10,016 nucleotides of DNA from Candidatus Aegiribacteria sp. Lineage in GTDB: Bacteria > Fermentibacterota > Fermentibacteria > Fermentibacterales > JCC-6. The notes beneath the pieces are model-generated. The model was not told the DNA's origin. It saw only the letters and a list, made by a program, of their open reading frames with translations, and did not search any database. The position numbers were made by a program, and so were the translations under genes. The stretch lies in contig DAOWNO010000045.1 of assembly GCA_030642525.1 (NCBI GenBank), forward strand, positions 1 to 10,016. Reading direction: 5' to 3'. This document shows, in pieces, positions 6,752 through 10,016 of the stretch. How positions within the stretch are numbered: position 1 is the first letter of the stretch; each line of letters opens with the position of its first letter.

Positions 6752-7654
6752 TTGTTCAAGAATTTCTTTGAAATCAGACAGGCAGCTAAAAACATTTCCG
6801 ATGTCAGGGTGGCAGTTCCGATGGGACATGACCCGGCCTCTCTGGAAGCTCTGATTACCGCTGTGGAAGATGACCTTGCTTCGGTTGTTGTATTCGGTCC
6901 CCTGGCGGGAGTGAATGACTCTCTTTCGAAACTGGGTATGACTCTTCCATCAGGAATAGAAGTTGTGGATATGAATGATCCGGAGAAAGCAGCGGCAGAT
7001 GCTGTAAGGATGGTCAGCTCAGGAGAGGCTTCAATCCTCATGAAAGGAATGCTTAAAACTTCGATATTTCAGAAAGCCATGCTTGACAAAGATACAGGCC
7101 TTCGTACAGGCCGGGTTCTGAGTCATGTATCTGTTGTGAGCGCGCCTGAAATGGGCAGACTGATCATAATCACCGACGGAGGAATGAACATAAGGCCTGA
7201 GGCTGACACATTCGTACAGATAGCGCTCAACGCGTCCGATGTCATAATGAAGCTGGGCGCGGAAAAACCACTCGTTGCTCTGCTTGCCGCGATAGAAACA
7301 GAGAATCCCAAAATGCCCGAGACAATACTCTTCTCCAGAATAGCAGGCAGAGGAATTCCAGGACTGGAAGTTCTCGGACCGGTAGCAATTGACGGGGCTC
7401 TGGATCCTGAATCAGCGGCAGTTAAGAACATTTCGGGACCGGTTGCCGGAAAAGCAAACATACTGGTTACGCCTGACATCGCATCCGGGAACATCCTCGC
7501 AAAAGGGTTGATGTATATGGCTGGAGTGGAGATAGGAGGCCTGATAATGGGGGCGGCTGCTCCTGTGGTAATGTTGTCACGCTCTGACAAACCTGTAACT
7601 AAACTGAATTCTCTTGCTCTTGGAGTGGTAGTTTCCGGAGGTCGCGATGTCTGA
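6752..7654 (+). CDS. ptb: Phosphate butyryltransferase (phosphotransacylase)
   Basis: This enzyme moves the acyl group of butyryl-CoA or a similar acyl-CoA to phosphate, giving acyl-phosphate and CoA in the cytosol. The 300 residues match the usual length of Ptb. Family motifs include SILMKGMLKT (94-103), GLRTGRVLSHV (116-126), ITDGGMNIRP (140-149), GPVAIDGAL (209-217), GPVAGKANILVTPDIASGN (229-247) and the C-terminal APVVMLSRSDK (270-280). The start codon is TTG, backed by AGGGGG upstream and by an N-terminus typical of the family. The end overlaps buk by eight bases. Ptb rather than phosphate acetyltransferase is favoured by this pairing with a butyrate kinase. The neighbouring iorA suggests that arylacetyl-CoA or branched acyl-CoA may be the true substrate. 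Confidence 0.93.
   Translation: MFKNFFEIRQAAKNISDVRVAVPMGHDPASLEALITAVEDDLASVVVFGPLAGVNDSLSKLGMTLPSGIEVVDMNDPEKAAADAVRMVSSGEASILMKGMLKTSIFQKAMLDKDTGLRTGRVLSHVSVVSAPEMGRLIIITDGGMNIRPEADTFVQIALNASDVIMKLGAEKPLVALLAAIETENPKMPETILFSRIAGRGIPGLEVLGPVAIDGALDPESAAVKNISGPVAGKANILVTPDIASGNILAKGLMYMAGVEIGGLIMGAAAPVVMLSRSDKPVTKLNSLALGVVVSGGRDV
7637..7641 (+). promoter_or_regulatory. Ribosome binding site for buk
   Basis: GGAGG inside the end of ptb lies five bases before the ATG at 7647. It fixes the buk start and the eight-base overlap with ptb, implying coupled translation. Confidence 0.75.
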
Positions 7655-8729
7655 AAAAGGAAGACTGATTCTTGCTATAAATCCGGGAGGAACTTCTACA
7701 AAACTAGGTCTCTTCCGGGAAACAGAAGAGCTTTTTGAGAAAAACATTCGTCACCTGCCGGAAGAACTGGGAAAATTTGAAACTACATTCGATCAACATG
7801 AATTTCGAGAAGATATCATCATGAATAACCTTACAGAGGCAGGATATGATATTTCCGGCCTGACGGCTGTTGTGGGAAGAGGCGGAACGTTTAAACCATT
7901 GAAAAGCGGGACCTACAGGGTAAACAGAAAACTTATTAATGATATACGGGAAGGAACAACTCTGCAGGCTGACCACTCGTCGAATCTGGGAGCTCTTCTT
8001 GCTTTCAGTATTGCGGAGCCATTAAATCTTGCTGCTTTTATTGTAGACCCCGTGTGCGTTGATGAAATGATTGACGAGGCAAGGCTTTCCGGTCTCCCAT
8101 GTCTTCCAAGAATCAGCCTGAGCCATGCTCTCAATATCCGTATGGTAGCATATAAGGCAGCAGAGAGGCTTGAGAAAAACCTTGATGAAATTAATCTTGT
8201 TGTAATGCACCTCGGGAGCGGGATATCGGTAAATGCCATGAGAAAAGGCCGAATGATTGATACCAGTCAGGCAAATGATGGAGGGCCGTTCAGTCCTCAG
8301 AGAGCAGGTGCGCTTCCAACAACAGGCCTTGCTCGATTATGTCTTTCAGGAGATTATGACTGGAAAGACATGAAAAAGATGCTTCTGAAAGAAGGAGGTC
8401 TTTATGCCTATACGGGAACCGATCATGTAGGAGAAGCTGTGAAAAAAGCCGAAAAAGGGGACAGAACAGCCGATCTGGCCCTCAGGGCAATGGCATATCA
8501 GATTATCAAGGAAGGCGGCGCGATGGCTGCAGCTCTTCACGGAGATGTGGATGCTGTTGTAATTACAGGAGGAATTGCGCATAACATATGGATTACAGAC
8601 AGGCTGAAGAAAGGTCTGGGGTTCATAGGAGAAGTGATTGTCTTCCCTGGTGAAGAAGAGCTGGAAGCTCTTGTCAGAGGAGTGCTGAGAGTTCTGGACT
8701 CAATCGAGGAAGAAAAGACTTACGATTAA
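7647..8729 (+). CDS. buk: Butyrate kinase
   Basis: This acid kinase of the ASKHA fold converts acyl-phosphate and ADP to the free acid and ATP, the energy-yielding step of the pathway. The 360 residues fit the family. Visible motifs are the N-terminal phosphate loop INPGGTSTKLGLF (11-23), VVGRGGTFKPL (75-85), the DPVCVDEM segment (134-141), SHALNIRMVAYKAAE (159-173), HLGSGISVNA (188-197), DGGPFSPQRAGALPT (211-225) and the adenosine-site VVITGGIAHN (304-313). These match butyrate or branched-chain acid kinase more closely than acetate kinase. Start and end are well defined, and the gene overlaps ptb and sits 28 bases before iorA. Actual acid preference cannot be read from the sequence. Confidence 0.95.
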   Translation: MSEKGRLILAINPGGTSTKLGLFRETEELFEKNIRHLPEELGKFETTFDQHEFREDIIMNNLTEAGYDISGLTAVVGRGGTFKPLKSGTYRVNRKLINDIREGTTLQADHSSNLGALLAFSIAEPLNLAAFIVDPVCVDEMIDEARLSGLPCLPRISLSHALNIRMVAYKAAERLEKNLDEINLVVMHLGSGISVNAMRKGRMIDTSQANDGGPFSPQRAGALPTTGLARLCLSGDYDWKDMKKMLLKEGGLYAYTGTDHVGEAVKKAEKGDRTADLALRAMAYQIIKEGGAMAAALHGDVDAVVITGGIAHNIWITDRLKKGLGFIGEVIVFPGEEELEALVRGVLRVLDSIEEEKTYD

Positions 8730-8757
8730 TTACCCGCAAATTTCAGAAAGGCGGCAT

Positions 8758-10016
8758 ATGAGAAAAAAACTCAATACTATTGTTGACGGAACTCTCCTTC
8801 TCTCAGGAAACGAAGCCATTGCAAGGGGCGCATGGGAAGCCGGCGTGCATTTCGCGTCAGCCTACCCGGGGACTCCTTCTACTGAAATACTTGAGACAAT
8901 TGGAGATGAGTACGACGAAATTGATGCTCAATGGGCTCCAAATGAAAAAGTCAGCCTTGAGGTTATTGCCGGAGCATCATTCGCAGGAGCAAGAGTGTTA
9001 TCCGCAATGAAGCATGTGGGTCTCAACGTTGCTGCCGACCCACTTTTCACGCTCAGCTACCTGGGGGCGACAGGTGGAATAGTCATAATATCCGCGGATG
9101 ATCCGGGTATGCATTCCAGCCAGAACGAACAGGACAACCGTCTTATGGCGAGAGCGGCGAAAGTTGTCTGCCTGGAACCTTCCGACAGCCAGGAAGCCAA
9201 GGACATGGTAGGAGAGGCGCTTTCAATATCAGAGGATTTCGACACCCCTGTTCTCATAAGAGTCACAACCAGAATCTGTCACTCAAAGAGTATCGTGAAG
9301 CTGGGTCCCCGCCGGGAAGTTCCGGTGAAGGGATATGTAGCTGATATAGCCAAAAGAGTGCCCATCCCGGCGAACGCGAGGAAAATGCATTCAAGAGTCG
9401 TTAAAAGACTCAAAAATATTTCCGCCTGGGGCTCCGAAAGCTCTCTCAACCGGATTGAGGATGGCGACAAATCTGTCGGCATTATCACAAGCGGAATCTC
9501 GTACCAGTACGTCAAAGAAGTTTGTCCGGAAGCATGCCTGCTGAAGATAGGCATATCTAACCCCTTGCCATGGAACTTGATAGAAAGATTTGTCGGCATG
9601 GTCGACAAAGTGATTTTTGTAGAAGAAGGGGAACCATACCTTGAAGAAAGAGTCCGCGCGAGGTTTCTCATTCCGGCGATCGGCAAGGATATTATTTCAA
9701 ATGAGGGAGAACTGAATCCGGAGTTAGTCAGAAAGGCTCTCCATCCGGGTACGACAAAGGCGGTCACATACCGCGAATCTGAATTACCAGCGAGACCTCC
9801 GGCTCTTTGCCCAGGCTGCCCCCACAGAGGAGCTTTCTACTGTCTGAGTAAGCTGAACGGCAGTTCCACCGGGGATATAGGCTGCTACACACTGGGACTC
9901 ATGCCGCCATACAATGCGCTTGAGACAACTATCTGTATGGGAGCTTCCATTGGAGTGCTGAGCGGGATTGAAAAAGCTGTCGGCAGAAAGGGAATGGGGA
10001 AACTTGTTGCCGCAAT
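8758..10016 (+). CDS. iorA: Indolepyruvate:ferredoxin oxidoreductase, alpha subunit (3' end outside window)
   Basis: The enzyme oxidatively decarboxylates aryl 2-oxoacids (indolepyruvate, phenylpyruvate, hydroxyphenylpyruvate) to acyl-CoA and reduces ferredoxin. The first 419 residues are present and the frame is still open at the right edge. Diagnostic segments are LSGNEAIARGAWEAGV (15-30), YPGTPSTEI (36-44), NEKVSLEVIAGAS (62-74), MKHVGLNVAADP (84-95), SADDPGMHSSQNEQDNR (112-128), LIRVTTRICHS (166-176) and CPGCPHRGAFY (351-361). The thiamine-diphosphate region begins with GDIGCYTLG (372-380) and ICMGAS (392-397). The C-terminal ferredoxin-like domain, expected with eight cysteines, is not in the window, nor is iorB. 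The ATG at 8758 has AAAGG six bases upstream. It lies 28 bases after buk in the same operon, suggesting that the acyl-CoA feeds Ptb and Buk. Confidence 0.96.
   Translation, partial: MRKKLNTIVDGTLLLSGNEAIARGAWEAGVHFASAYPGTPSTEILETIGDEYDEIDAQWAPNEKVSLEVIAGASFAGARVLSAMKHVGLNVAADPLFTLSYLGATGGIVIISADDPGMHSSQNEQDNRLMARAAKVVCLEPSDSQEAKDMVGEALSISEDFDTPVLIRVTTRICHSKSIVKLGPRREVPVKGYVADIAKRVPIPANARKMHSRVVKRLKNISAWGSESSLNRIEDGDKSVGIITSGISYQYVKEVCPEACLLKIGISNPLPWNLIERFVGMVDKVIFVEEGEPYLEERVRARFLIPAIGKDIISNEGELNPELVRKALHPGTTKAVTYRESELPARPPALCPGCPHRGAFYCLSKLNGSSTGDIGCYTLGLMPPYNALETTICMGASIGVLSGIEKAVGRKGMGKLVAA

Noticed and set aside
7123..7590. Antisense open frame of 155 codons across ptb
   Set aside because: It lies opposite a well-matched ptb coding frame and its translation resembles no known family; codon bias of ptb explains the open frame.
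8780..9010. Plus-strand open frame of 76 codons near the start of iorA
   Set aside because: It is a shadow frame inside iorA, whose own frame is open to the window edge and matches its family throughout.
9395..9411. Small hairpin GAGTC-GTTAAAA-GACTC in iorA
   Set aside because: The five-pair stem is followed by A-rich, not T-rich, sequence on the plus strand and the iorA frame continues through it.

Overview
The window looks like a piece of bacterial chromosome of moderate G+C from an anaerobic, fermentative organism. The evidence is a 2[4Fe-4S] ferredoxin and an operon for phosphotransbutyrylase, butyrate kinase and an indolepyruvate:ferredoxin oxidoreductase alpha subunit. The parA-parB pair is of the chromosomal Soj/Spo0J type. 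No gene fixes the phylum; an uncultivated anaerobic lineage is only a guess.

Layout. (1) 1-1568, plus strand: parA, cut by the left edge, and parB, overlapping by 4 bases. (2) 1574-1882, plus strand: a one-gene ferredoxin unit with a near-consensus sigma-70-type promoter and a hairpin terminator. (3) 1883-6593, minus strand: four closely packed genes in the order HAD phosphatase, seven-segment membrane protein, five-segment membrane protein, and a 939-residue protein. The last one joins a GT4 glycosyltransferase, a formyltransferase and a NodB-type polysaccharide deacetylase in one chain. It converges on the ferredoxin gene, and the two share the hairpin region. (4) 6594-6751: a divergent intergenic region. 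(5) 6752-10016, plus strand: ptb, buk and iorA, the last cut by the right edge.

How the genes work together. The right-hand operon fits energy conservation from amino acids: an Ior-type enzyme oxidises an aryl (or other) 2-oxoacid to an acyl-CoA and reduces ferredoxin, Ptb turns the acyl-CoA into an acyl-phosphate, and Buk yields ATP and the free acid. The ferredoxin is a plausible electron carrier, though it is encoded separately. The minus-strand operon looks like cell-surface glycan or glycolipid synthesis. Its most unusual element is the three-enzyme fusion, in which the key residues of all three domains can be seen. No tRNA, rRNA, CRISPR array, insertion sequence or gene-free stretch over 300 bases was seen.
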